Shown in pieces: positions 47,010 to 59,298 of a stretch of DNA of 64,000 bases. The stretch comes from Agroathelia rolfsii (Eukaryota; Basidiomycota; Agaricomycetes; Amylocorticiales; Amylocorticiaceae). Each line of letters opens with the position of its first letter. The stretch's first letter is position 1. Under the pieces are notes generated by a model. The model worked only from the letters and a program-made list of their open reading frames with translations, was not told where the DNA came from and made no database searches. Made by a program: the position numbers and the translations under genes. Location: contig JABRWF010000004.1 of NCBI GenBank assembly GCA_018343915.1, positions 558,001 to 622,000 on the forward strand, read 5' to 3'.

Positions 47010-47244
47010 GCTGCTGCACTGGTAGAGACTCTACGGAAGGGCATGTACTAGTATGCCACAACCTGAATGGACGATATGATTGACGAGCAAGGTGCTATTA
47101 CACATTTTGCTTCCGGCGCGCGGAGGCGTTTCGACTCAACTTTGCATTTCGCCCGTCTTGCAATTGTCAGTGTAACTGTAACTAACTTGCAAGCACAGTT
47201 TCGTCTGCTCCATAGCTTACACCCTTTCATAATAACTCTGGGAA
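47010..47244. promoter_or_regulatory. Compact divergent promoter, SYS1 / uS7m
   Basis: 235 bp separate the two starts. It contains the motif CATGTACTAGTA at 47042-47053, also present upstream of the glycosyltransferase. No obvious TATA box. Confidence 0.6.
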
Positions 47245-48032
47245 ATGCTGTCTTCCTTAAGAACCTCGCTCTGTCGACCAAGGGCAACTGCTTTCCGCTC
47301 ACTCTCTACTACTACCGCAACATGTGCGCAAGCACAAGCGTCCTCAGCCTCCTCGTCAACGGGGACAGCAGCAGCAGCAGAAGACGACCCCAATGCACTC
47401 TCTGACAAGATGCACACCTTCCTATCCGACATGAGCAAAAGCTCGGCCCCATCCGAAGTCTCTGCCCTGGCGCAATCGACATACTCCGCCAACCCATCGT
47501 TCTCTGCACGGCGCAAAAACCAAGTGGGACCTATGTCCATCCCTCCTGCAGAAGACCCACTGCTGGCGTACTTTGTCGGGAGCATCACCAAGGACGGACA
47601 CCGTGCCAAGGCGTCACGCACGATCTCACGCATGATGTTATACATCCGCGCCATGACCAAGTCGCCTGCGCTGCCCGTCCTGCGCGAGGCCGTCTTCCGT
47701 CTCGCGCCTGCTGTCAAGGTGACATACCAGCGCCGTGGCGCGAAAAACATTGCGCGACCACAAGTGCTGAGCGAGAAGCAGCGTGTAAGGCTCGCGGTGC
47801 AGTGGTTGCTGAAGAAGGTCGAGAAGGGGACGGAGCATACCCTGGAGGAGAGACTTGCACGAGAGGTGGTGGCTATCATTCAGGGCACGAGTTCTACGCT
47901 CAAATCCCAGGAAGAGCTGCATACATTGGCAATGGTTAACAGGTATGCATTGGAGCCGGCTACTTCTTCAGCCAGATTTCGTTCTAATGCCAATGCGCCG
48001 TTCACAGAGGCAACATTACATTACCCAAGTGA
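47245..48032 (+). CDS. Mitochondrial ribosomal protein uS7m
   Basis: Exons 47245-47942 and 48008-48032 join to 240 residues. The start MLSSLRTSLCRPRATAFRSL is a mitochondrial presequence (Arg/Ser/Leu, no acid). The conserved S7 core begins DPLLAYFVGSITKDGHRAKA and includes PVLREAVFRLAPAVKVTYQR, RRGAKNIARPQVLSEKQRV, RLAVQWLLKKVEKGTEH and LHTLAMVNR. The family normally ends shortly after LxxxAMxNR, which is why I place an intron at 47943-48007 and a last exon of 25 nt reading GNITLPK. Without splicing the frame runs 49 further codons to 48114 with a product unlike the family. uS7m binds the 3' domain of the small-subunit rRNA in mitochondria. Confidence 0.92.
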
Positions 48033-48700
48033 TTATGACCGCTGTAGTCCTAATATATTAAATAGAGTATTTACCAGATGGATGGGCGAAAATGGTATGC
48101 TAAATAGCATTTGAGGTAAAACGGCAAACACGTTGGCTGGTTTCATTCACATACAGCTATTCCGCCTGTTGGCAGTAGACTTGCTCTGAGGGTTTCGTCT
48201 TACCATATCTAACGAATCATCCGTCTAGAAAATTCCAAGGACAGAAGAATAGTTCCCAATTGCCCTGATGAAAACGGCGACGTTCCCTATCTATTCTTTA
48301 ACTCCTCCACTGGTTGAGCACACAGCTTCTCGTCCAACCTGCTTCCATTGTCAGCTTTCCGTATCGCACATACTAAAGGGTCAGTGGGATGTTCAAACAC
48401 CCAATCTGCTGTGCTAGTGCTATATATGCCGTTGGCGTCGACAAGAAACATGAGCGAATGGGCGAATGAGATTGGTAAATTATAGTAACGTTACATGTTC
48501 AGAGAAATTTGTAAGAGAAAACTAAGATCGGGTAACACCTAAGTTTCATCCTAAGGTCCTATACTAGTAAGAGAAGGTGAGTTGCACGGCTAGGATGAAG
48601 CCTATCCATTGCTATAGATCCTTTCAATATCATTGAAGGTTTAGGAGGAGAAAGGGGGTAGGGAGTTAGAGGCGGCGTAAGAAATTACACGATACTTTGA
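48033..48700. other. Intergenic, convergent 3' ends
   Basis: 668 bp between the stops of uS7m and the NLR. No open frame of note. Confidence 0.6.
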
Positions 48701-51700
48701 CTATCGGGTTCTACGTTCCTTGACAGACAAAGATCCGCAAGCTGTCCACTCCATTCCGCATGCAAAATTAGAAAGATCGAGATATACTAAAGTTTGCGAT
48801 ATAATCCCAATAGTTCTGGGCATATGTAATGAAGAACGCAAGTCGTCTGGAATCCAGATGAATAGCTCATCATTAGGGCCCGTAATCCAGCCACTTTGTG
48901 GGCTGAGAGCGAACAGATCATAAGAGTCAGAGAGAAGAGGCTTTGGATCAAACGGCGGAAGCTGTAGTAATCGAAAAGGAAATTTTGAAAGCGATATATC
49001 TGGAGGCACGTCGTTGCTCCATAAAATGCAAGTTGGCGTCTTAAGAAGATTGCTCTGTTGGTTATCCAAGGCAGTATAACCTGAGAAATTAGATCAAGGT
49101 TAACAAACATAGTATCGTCAAAGCATGGAAGCAGCCCTTGGGTTCTTAAAAACAGCGTACCTTGCTCAGTATCGCGGATGCTAGTATGTCTTCTATTATC
49201 AGCTAGTCTAGAATGAGTATAGTAATTGGGTAGTAAACGACAGATAAAAGTACCTATTTCCCGGAAAATGCTTTCCTCCATTGTTATGGCGTCCGGCATC
49301 CCGTCTTGCAGATCCCACAGATATAACTTCTCATCATTTGATCCAAGGCTAGAGTAGGTGATAGGGGTTACATGGGCAATAGGGTCTATTGAGCGCATGC
49401 CATCCTGAATGTTTTTATACAATGGCTGTGTAGGTGCATGGGTATCCGTGGCATTCCACAAGCGCACTGTACAGTCGTATGATCCAGATACTATACAGGT
49501 ACCGTCCAGTGAAATCGCAACAGAAGTAACACAATCGGTGTGTCCTCGCAGTAACTCCGTGATCAGATGACCAGTCTCAGCATCCCATACGCACACCGTT
49601 GTGTCGCGAGATCCAGAGACAATCCGAGTACCATCTGATGAAAAGCTAACAGAAGTAACCGCATCAATATGTCCGTCCAACAATTGCATTACGGCTTGAC
49701 CCGTCTTTACATCCCATACATACACCGTGTGGTCCCGTGATCCAGAGACAATGCGGGTGCCGTCTAGTGAGACTGCTACGGAGGTAACAAGGGCGGTGTG
49801 ACCTTGCAATGGCTGCATAACGGGCTGGCCAGTCGTAGCATCCCATATACGCACGGTGGCATTATCTAACCCACAGACGATACGGGTGCTGTCGGGTGTA
49901 AATGCCACAGAAGTGACGGCAGCGGTTTCATAGCGTCCTCGTGAGAGTTGCATAATGGGTCGGCCGTTCGTCGCGTCCCATACACGAACGGTGAAGTCGT
50001 CTGATCCAGACGCTATACTGGTACCATTAGGTGAAAATGCCACAGAATTCACCCAGCCGGTGTGTCCCTGCAATGGCTGCATGACGAGCCGACCGGTTCC
50101 AGCGTCCCATATACACACTGTTTTGTCACGCGATCCAGAGATAATGCGGGTACCGTCCTGTGAAAATGCTACGGAGGTGACAGGTGCATCATGTCTGTGT
50201 AATAGCTGCATAACGGGTTCAAGTTGACCAGTCCTTGCACTCCACACACGCACCGTGTTGTCATACGATCCAGAGGCGATACGAGTGCCATCCCGTGAGA
50301 ATGCTACAGAAGTGACAAGATCGGTATGTCCTCGAAATAATGGCTGGGTGGTGGGCTGATCAATCGTAATGCTCCACACACGCACGGTGCCGTCGCACGA
50401 TCCAGAGATAATACGAGTACCATCCTGCGAAAGTGCTATCGAAGTGACAACATTGAAGTGTCCTTGCAATGGCTGCGTGACGAGCTGGCCGGTTCTAGCA
50501 TTCCATACATGCACTGCCGTATTGCCCGATCCAGTGACGATCCAAGTGCCATTAGGTAATAATATTACAGATCTGACCGGAGTGGCGTATACATGTAACG
50601 GCCCGAACGGGGCCATGAAGGATTGGCCGGTCCTAGAATCCCACAAACGCACTATCCCATCCTCTGATCCGGAAACAACGAGACTGCCATCCGGTGAAAA
50701 CGCTACAGAAGTAAGGAGATCGGCGGTACGTTCTTGTAATATCTCCGTGATGGGTTGACCACCGGCGGTCTTCGCATCCCATACATAAATTACATTTTCA
50801 GACGCAGAGACAACGCGATTCCCATCGTGCGAGAATGCCACAGATACGACTGGGCTAGTGTCACGGTGTTTCCACCACACAGGAGGCACGGGTTGCCCGG
50901 TCCTTGCATCCCACATGTTCACCGTCCCGCGATCTGACCCCGAGGCAATGAAAGCACCGTCGGGCGAGTACGCGACAGATCTCGGATTTGTATTTTCGTT
51001 TGATAACTCCATGATAAGGTGGCCAATCTGTGTATCCCATACACGCATCTTCTGGTCATCGGACCCAGAGACGATGCGAGCCCCGTCAGGTGAGATTGCC
51101 ACGCATAGAACCTCGGCTCGTTCAGGATGGACTAGACAAAGATCCCACGGTTTTGATTTTTCCACTCCCACATATTCCATTCGCGCCATACGCTCTTCGT
51201 TCAGGTGGAGACACTCTCTAACCAACGATCCTTGCCAAGCGAACGAAAGCGCAGATATGTAGATGTGTGGAACGCTTTTTTTAATTGGCGTCACCGAGCG
51301 ATGGACGAGATGGATAGCGTCGTTTAGGAACCTAGTCAGTTCCGGCGTTGTCTAGTATCCATCAGTTGTAGTTAGCAATCAGTTTCACCTTTTTTATGAG
51401 ATCGGATGAAATAAACATCGTACCTTGACAAAGACTAACAAATCCTCTAGCATATGTTGGACCTTTTCTACGCAGTCGGCGACGCTCATAACCTCAAGCC
51501 AGAAAAGGAATTTGGGCCGCAGCGTCGTCTGAATCCAACAAAGGATTACCGCGGATTGCTCCGGAGAGCCCTCTGTCATCACATGCTCCGACCAACGGCT
51601 GGCAGCGTACAACAAGTGCTGAGGCAGTACTAGTCCCTGTTCTTCGTTGCTCAAGAAGGACGTGGTAGCTTTGGCGATGTTGAAACAGAGCTTGGATTCT

Positions 51701-54067
51701 GTTATTTCGAAGCAGCGTCTCAAGAGAAATGAGTGCGCCTCGTCGACAGTGATACAATGCCTTCCCGAGCGCCGCTCGTCCTTTAGGTAGTCGCCGAGCG
51801 AAGCGTGGAGTGTGGTGACTTCCCCATCATCCGAAGGCGACGATGGCGACGGTAAGAGGACCAACGAGTGAAGCTCGTCCATAGCGGTGTGTATCATCCT
51901 CGTGTCCATCCCCATGAACGCCGCGAGCTCGGAAAGCGAGAATATTTTGCGCAAAAAGACCAAGACGGTCAAGCATCGACGAATGGTAGAGATGATGTCT
52001 GAGTCGACTTTGCTAGGTTTCGTAGCCTCGTCGAGGATGAGCGTGTACATCTCGTCCAGCCTTTCTATCAAAGGCTGCTCATTGTTGACAGTTACTGATG
52101 CTGCGATGCCGGTGACCTTGTCCAGCCGATGATGGGGGTCACGTTCTATATAGTTGCAGACCGTGAAGGCGTAGATAAACAGTCTATCGGCGCGACACAC
52201 GATGTCTTCAATCTGGGACACCCCAGGCCATTTGTCGGGCAACTGGTGCTTGGGATTTTGCCGGATCTTCTCAAGGCGATGTGTCACATAGAGCCGTATA
52301 TCGGCTCTTGCAACGTTTTCCTCGATGTCGTGCAGATGAAAGGTGCTATGTTCCGATGATGCGGCTGTGTCATACCGAAACCGGTCTCGGATATGGCTCT
52401 CTGGACGACTGGTGATGAAGAATCTCAAAGGAATGCCGGCCAGATCTTCTTGCTTCAATATGGCCTCAAGGAGCTGGGCCGCCTGGTCAGCCCTTGTGCC
52501 CTCGTCCAGAGCATCAATGACAAGTACCAACGGCTTTGGAAAGGATGTGTCGCGACAAGGCGTAATGATCAACTCATCCAACTGTCTCTCAATCGTCGCT
52601 CGTACAACGTCCGAGTTTTCCTTGAGACACCCCACTAGTTTATGTAGGTACTCCCTATTCAAGCGAGAAAGTTGCCACGCCAAAGTGGGTATGATCCGCC
52701 GTATATCCTGTTCTTCTGCAGACGCGCGTCTCGAGCAGAAGAAACTACCGCCGAGTAAGCCGAGACCCTCGAGTTCCTTGCAGAGCGTGCGTGCAATGGC
52801 CGACTTTCCCGTACCGGCCATGCCACAGAGCCAGTACATTTGCGGACTCGAGGTGTTGTTGCACCAATCGAGTATTTCGGTCATGACGGTGTACCGGGTG
52901 CCTTGGAGACATATATCGCCCTCCTGTGCCATGAAGCTGGCGTCTGCCACATGGCTTAGTTTGTCGAGGACATTGATGTCGGCTGACGGTTCTCCGTTAG
53001 CTGTAAAAATGAGGATAGAAAAGCCAGTGCGCCTACTTAAAATATCGAGTTTCTGGAGAAAAATAAAATACAAAGTTAATTTTCGACCCATGCTTCGCCA
53101 CGACTGGGAGATGGCCACACACCGTTTCTATTCTGTCCAAGGATCCTTCATTTGAAATGCTCGCGTCAAACTTTGGGAATGTCAGACGTCATATTTGATG
53201 TGATACAGTGAGGAGCGCTCACCGTGTACAAGTCGAGGACTGAAGTAAAAGAACGTAACAGTTTCGCCACCTCCTCGCGATCTTTTACAGCGTCAAAGAA
53301 CCTGCGTGACCAGTGCCGTGATTTCTGAGCTTCGATTGATATCGTCAATTTTTCCATCCAACTGTTGCAATCATGATTATGATCGAAGTCAATGTGATTT
53401 CATCAAGGTAAGAAACCCACTCCGCAACTCCCTGTATGCGATCCTTGACTGTTCCCGGGATTTCCGAGTCAGGGTAGCGATTGAGGATAAGACCAAGTGC
53501 TGCCATTTTTTGGGAAACGAAGAAAAGATCTTCCTGCGCATCCTCCATGATCTGAAATATTTGAAAGTGTTAGTATCAATGTAGTTCATGGCTACAATTA
53601 TAACTGGCCTCGAGCTGATCCAAAACCTTGAGCAAGGCCTCCACAGCCAATTGAAGGGGAGGATATGAGCCGGATGCTGCCTTGACGGCTTTCAGCACTT
53701 GTTTAAAGACCGACCAAGTCGAGTCTCCTGTTTTCTTGATTCTATCCATGAACGAGCCCTTGTTTGAGTCTTCCATAGCTTTTGCGATCTCAGGTGGGAG
53801 TAATGAGTGTAGCACATCGGAGAAGGTGGGTTTATTCTGTTCACTTGGACTGCATGCTGGTGACCCGATTTTTGAAGCTGTCGTGCTTGGTTTGGTAGAC
53901 AGAGATAGTTGCACTACACTTTTACCGTCCTCGTCTGCCGAAGCGGACAGGGGCGAGAGTGCGGATACAATTGAAGAGCCCCGTTGCTTTGATATGCCAG
54001 AGTGCAGTCGATGAAAGAATGAAGTAGTGGCACCATTGTCTTTGGGAATATGCATACTTGGATACAA
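48701..54067 (-). CDS. NLR: helical bundle, NACHT, 14 WD40 repeats
   Basis: A STAND-class ATPase. Exons at 53.2-54.07 kb encode a disordered start (from MYPSMHIPKDN or the ATG 12 nt on) and helices such as SVFKQVLKAVKAASGSYPPL, FFVSQKMAALGLILNRYPD and FFDAVKDREEVAKLLRSF, an arrangement like the MLKL/HeLo-like four-helix bundles of basidiomycete NLRs. The NACHT module (51.4-53.1 kb) has Walker A GMAGTGKSAIART at 52.8 kb, Walker B LVLVIDALDEG and the sensor FFITSRPE. From 51.13 to 49.28 kb are 14 WD40 repeats of about 43 residues with consensus VTSVAFSxDGTRIxSGS and VRVWDAxTGQ, enough for two seven-bladed propellers. The frame then passes an intron (near 49,075-49,160) to a C-terminal segment, WITGPNDELFIWIPDDL, ending at 48701. 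Such proteins act in allorecognition or defence; the ligand is unknown. One early junction (53.55-53.62 kb) is ambiguous, so the exon model is approximate. Confidence 0.88.
49280..51130 (-). repeat. WD40 repeat array of the NLR
   Basis: About 126-132 bp per unit, 14 units. Units 6 to 12 (counting from the N-terminus) are most alike: each has GTRIxSGS and ends in TQPLxGHT or a close variant. The first five and the last two are more diverged. Regular protein-coding repeats, not a CRISPR array. Confidence 0.85.
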
Positions 54068-54777
54068 GTAAAAAGTGTATGTATGCTAGCAAGATGGGCC
54101 TTCATTTCGTCGCAGCAGACTACTATCCAACGGGTACTATAGTACTCTCCGAACACGTTCTGGCTGCTAAGCTAGATACAAACACAGCTTTAATGCATAA
54201 GCGACTAGATTGCTCCATGGTCTAGTCTGATGATGTGTTTGTGAAAGAAATGGATGCTTTCTCAGATGAGCATGTCCGCAATACATGTCCAAGTTAATGA
54301 CCATGAGCCAACGATAACATAGATGTGCCAGTGCCAATCACTATGGCCATTGCAGGACGCCGGCGGAGCTACAGCGCGCTAGCAATAGAGCGAACAGTCA
54401 CGCCGTCACAGCCGGAGATATCCTATATCATGTGACGGGTCATCAAAAGGCCTAGATGCGGCACAGCCACGGGCCGGGGAGTTGGGGATTCTGACAGCGA
54501 CTGCTGGAAATTGGACCAGGATGGGATAGATGCCAGACGGTAAATTGTTTATTATTTGATTAGATTAGTAGTAGTAGTTGTTGTTGTTACTGCTGGTGCG
54601 TTGTAATCACTACTTACAATCCTTGGTATATACTCACTACACTACTCTGCTCAATGTTGTGCCTGAGTTGATTTTTTCATTTACGGCAGGTACGGCAGAA
54701 GTGACGTCGTTCACTTCTTCTTACCTAGGCCTTGACTATAATCTCCCATTTTGTTTCCCTTTTCCGGCACCATTCAC
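54068..54777. promoter_or_regulatory. Divergent region between NLR and histidine kinase
   Basis: 710 bp hold both promoters. A short microsatellite (TAG/TTG units, 54,566-54,590) lies upstream of the kinase. No gene seen. Confidence 0.6.
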
Positions 54778-57700
54778 ATGTGGTCAAGGACACAGACACG
54801 GCGCTCATCTTTTGCTGTTCCCACTGGCACAAGCAGTCTTGCCGCCTCTCGCACTCTGGACGACATGCCCTCTGACTCCAGCCACGGCGACCTCGAGAAG
54901 CAGAACCAGTCCGAGCTCGGCAAACCTGCACCCTCCCGCAATGGCCGCTCGTTTGGGGGATCGACGCTCGTCCCTTCCGACGACAATGCTTCAGGTCTGC
55001 CTCTCCCTGCCACAGCCAGGGCTCCCTCCACTCGCAGCAAAGCAAAGTCGACATCCCAAAACCAACAGCAACAGCAACAGCCAGGCCTCCAGAAGAGGAC
55101 CCGTGTCGGTGGCTTACAACTCAAGGTCCGCTGGGCGCGTGTCAGGCGCCGCTTGGGCACAGGCACAGCTCCCTCCTCCTCATCCGCCATCAACGACAGC
55201 ACAACAGGCGGCCATTCCAGTTTCCAGCAAGGACGCCGTCGTCGCATACGGGATGCAGAGAAGACGGACGGTGAGGGCGCAGATGGCGAGGGTGATGGCG
55301 ACGACGATACATGCGACCAGCTCGATGAAGTCGTCGTCGATCGTGAGTGGTCGGACGAGATCAAGTCCTCTGTAGCACATTCCGAGCATGGGGGCACACC
55401 AGAAAAGTCGGGCAGCCATCATATGCCTGGCACGAGCGTCGACCGTGACAGTTTTGCGACCCATATCGAGAACGTCTGGTTACGGCCGTTTATCATTCTC
55501 CGTTGGCGGGTTTGGCCCATGCTCGTCGACTTCTTTCAGACGAGATTTTATGATGAGAAAGCAGAGACCCATTATCGAAAAGAGGTTTGGTTCTCGGGAA
55601 AGGTATGCCTTCTATATGTTGATCCATTGACACATAATCATTATCGATGCTCTGTCCCTCCCCCCTCCTCCAGACGCTAGCTTTTTATTCTATCGCATTC
55701 ATCGTCGTCAACTGGATCCTTTCCATAGTATTCACCCCACGACCGCTACTTAACTTTGACAAAGGCTTCTTCTTCGGCGTATGTATTTGACAATCTCTCC
55801 CTTACTCCGTTTTTTTTTCTTGTCTCATCTCGGTTGATTGATTTTCTTCTAGGTATGCCCCGTTCTCATCTTCCCACTGTTCTACTTCATCATGTATGAC
55901 TACCCCCGTGACAAGCCTGTGATTTATCAATTGTGGTGTTGTTCCACCGTCTGGAGCTGGTATGTAAACTTGCTTGCCCCCCTCTGGAGCTTCCCGCTAA
56001 AAGTACAGTCGATGATGCTAAAAATACGTAATTCCTCTTTTTTTATATAGGGCGATTTATAATATCCTGAATATGTACGTCATGCAGTGCGATATACACC
56101 CCTCATCCTCCTCCTCCACTCATGTCTTTCATCTTGGCATTCTTCTCTAATTATTATTTGTTTTGTCTGCTAGGGGACTTTGCGGTTATTATGCCGGAAG
56201 TCGACTTCAGCTATGGAGTTGTGGTAACAAGGATTTTATGGCCCTCTTCTAGTATGTGGTTTATTGGGCTTGCACGTTTTTATTTATTTATCATTTTGTC
56301 GATAAAGCTACACATCTGCTCTTCAGACGATCGGCCTATTTGGGCTCAAATTGCAGCGCCTGCCTGCGTTACTCGGCTCCATCGCGTTTTTCCTGCTGTA
56401 AGATGGTCTTCTCGCTCTTTTCAGTAGCTATGTATTGAACAGTCTTGGCACACAGCGCATGCATTCTCGTCGTGCCTGCTCGTCATACCTGGTCCCGGAG
56501 TAAGCTTTACCACTATTCCCTAAGCATAATAATAATAATCACAAGCTAACCATTTCATTGTCCAGACATGATCCAATTCGTCGTTTTCCAGGTCTTCCTC
56601 CTCTACGTGCACTACATGCGCGAAAACGCCGAACGGCGGATGTACACCCTCCGCGACCAGCTCAAGATCCAATTCCGCGCAACACAGAAAGCGCAGGTGA
56701 ACGAGCGCAAGGCGGCGGACTCCAAGCGCCGCCTGACCTCCTACGTCTTCCACGAGGTCCGCGTGCCGCTCAACACGGCCCTGCTCGCGGTGCAGAACAT
56801 GGAGGCGTCCGGCGCCGTCGCGCGCTCGCAGGAGATCGAGTTCCGCGCGCTGGAGGGGAGTCTGAGCATGATGAGCAAGGTCCTGAACGACGTCTTGGAC
56901 TTTAACAGGATGGATAGTGGCCGGTTCGAGAGCCTGTCGAAGCCGTATGCGTTTCATCAGGTCATGCGATCGCTGTTTGTCCCGCTCAGGCTGGCGACGG
57001 ATGCGAGGCAGCTGGAGCTCGTGACGGAGTTAGATGCGAGGATTGATAGTGTGGCGCGCAGGGCGATGTATATGGCCTCGGGGATGACGCAGGCGCAGAT
57101 TGTGAGGAAGCTGAGGACGCACCAGGATGAGGAGGGGATTGTAGTCGGTGATGAGACGAGGTTGAGGCAGATTATTACGAACTTGGCAAGGTGTGTTGCG
57201 TGGCTTTTTACTTATTTATTAGAATGTTTATCATCTAATCTATTGTTTAATAGCAACGCGTGCAAGTTCACACCGGCAGGTGGGAAGTTGACCATCAAGA
57301 CGCAGCTGATCGTGCCGGAAGCCTATCCCTCGTTCGAGGACGAGCAACACCCGAAAGAAAAAGAGCCAGCCGTCCAAGAGCAAAGCCAGCATCAACCTCC
57401 ATCGACAGAAGCCAATGGACCACCTACCACTACCGCTATCGACCATGCAATCACTACTCAACCCGGGGAAGAGTGTGCGAATAGCTCCGCTGCGGCCGAT
57501 GCTGATGCTGATGCTGCCGCCACCACTGGGGGGGAAACACCCACGACGGAGAGAGACCAGCACGACATCTTGTCCGCGCGCCATCTGAGCGAGCACAACC
57601 TGCACGGCCAGCCGCGCCCGCCGCTGGAATGGATCGTGGTCCGGATCGAGGTGACCGATACTGGCGTCGGGATCCGCAGCAAGGACATGGTCGCCAGCAA

Positions 57701-59298
57701 GCTCTTCTCTGCCTTCAACCAGACCGAGGCGGGCCGTCAGCAGGGTGGGAAGGGAACAGGGCTTGGGTTAGCGCTCGTGAGGCAGATTGTGAAGCTCAGC
57801 GGCGGCAGGCTCGGCGTGAAATCTGTCGTTGGGCAGGGGTCGACGTTTTGGGTGGAGTTGCCGCTTGGGGTCGGGCCGAAGGTGTTTGCCGCGGGTCAGA
57901 GTGAGAAGGAGGGCAGTGGGGATGTGGATGTAAATGGCAATGTCGCCGGTGCTGAGGAGAGAGTGACTGCACGGGCGGGGACAGTGTCGCCATCTTCGCC
58001 ATTGTCGCCTGTGTCGCCGTCGGTGTCTCCTCCGGCGGTGGGCACGGAAGAGGGAGCCGGGCATGGAAAGGCCGACTCGTTCAGCTCGAGGCAACATCAT
58101 CAACAGGGTTTGAATCCAGATTTTGACCCCAAACCGACGAATGCGTCCGGGCCGAGTATATCGACGCGGTCGAGTTCAGCCATGCATACGCTTATGGAGC
58201 AAGGTTCGTTGGTTTTCTTCGTACTGGGATTTTGTTTATCGATGCTCAAATCACTGTCGCTATTCAGGTGGACTGGTCGAGCTCATGGTAAATCGTACAG
58301 ACGGAGAGTCGACGGTACCTACCCGCACGCTCGGTGATGCATCAACAGGAACACAATATCCCATCGTGACGACGCCTATCTTCGAGCAAGGGCCGCAGGG
58401 CCGACCGCCACTGAACGACCAGACATCCTCATCAACCATCGTCGAGCGTCCACGATATGTGCCCATCCCTGGTCCGCCGACCTTTGGCCCGGAATACAGC
58501 AACGGCCCGTTGACGGCCAGCTCGGGATCGCGCGACACGCCATCCACCACGCTCTCCTCTACGTCCTCTGGGCCTTTTGCGGCCACGCGACAGTCGACAA
58601 CCGGATCCGTGCAATCCCATCCTGGCTCTACGATGGTCGGGGTTGGCGCAGCAGCAGCGGCGGTAGCGTCTGCTGAACAGCTGCGCGCGGGTAATGCCAA
58701 TCCACCATCATCCACGCCGTCCCCGCCTCCTTCGCCGCATACGCCCGAGGTGCTCGTGGTCGACGACGACACGCTGACGCGCACGCTCATGAAGCGGCTC
58801 CTCACGCGTCTCGGGTGCAACGTCATGACGGCCGAGAACGGCCAGGCAGCGCTGGATCTGATCTTGGGCAGCGGCGAGGCGGCCTCGGGCGAGTTGGCGA
58901 ATGGGCGGTTTGATGTCGTGTTTTTGGATAATCAGATGCCAGTGCTTTCCGGGCTCAAGGCGGTTGCCAAGCTCCGTGCGATGGGCAGGGAGGATTTCGT
59001 GGTAGGCGTGACTGGTAAGTTAGCGGTTTGTGGGTGTATTTTGTTTCGTATACATGGCTCACTCGCTTTTTTCTTTTATAGGCAATGCCCTTTTGGGAGA
59101 TCAAGAGGAATATATTGAAGCGGGTGTCGATCAGTAAGTGACATTGATACTGATAGCTTGTTTACGATCTTTATTCATAATTTCTCTTCCTTTCTCAGTG
59201 TCCTCACGAAACCGGTTCTGGAAAAAAGCCTCCGTGGAATGCTTGCCCTTGCTGAAGAGCGCCGCAGAAAGCGCTTGCAACAACAACCGACGTACTAA
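54778..59298 (+). CDS. Membrane hybrid histidine kinase
   Basis: A multi-exon two-component sensor. The cytosolic N-terminus (to about 55.6 kb) is Ser/Gln-rich and acidic. Exons at 55.68-56.6 kb encode several membrane helices (LAFYSIAFIVVNWILSIVF, VCPVLIFPLFYFIMYDYP, MIQFVVFQVFLLYVHYM). The phosphoacceptor His codon is 56751-56753 in YVFHEVRVPLNTALLA. The ATPase domain has N box RQIITNLASNACKFT, G1 VTDTGVGI and G2 GKGTGLGLALV. A linker of about 280 residues leads to a receiver domain: LVVDDDTLTRTLMKRLL, phosphoacceptor Asp codon 58927-58929 in VFLDNQMPVLSG, and Lys in LTKPV. It ends RRKRLQQQPTY. The ATP domain carries a long low-complexity insert between N and G1 boxes. No PAS, GAF or HAMP domain is seen, so the stimulus is unknown; such kinases feed Ypd1-type phosphorelays controlling stress MAPK signalling. 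Start at 54778; ATG at 54751 is possible. Confidence 0.92.

Noticed and set aside
49280..51130. Regularly spaced repeats as a CRISPR-like array
   Set aside because: Period about 126-132 bp, protein-coding throughout, eukaryotic context; they are WD40 units.
49955..51262. Series of forward frames over the WD40 array
   Set aside because: They recur with the repeat period because they are antisense shadows of the repeats.
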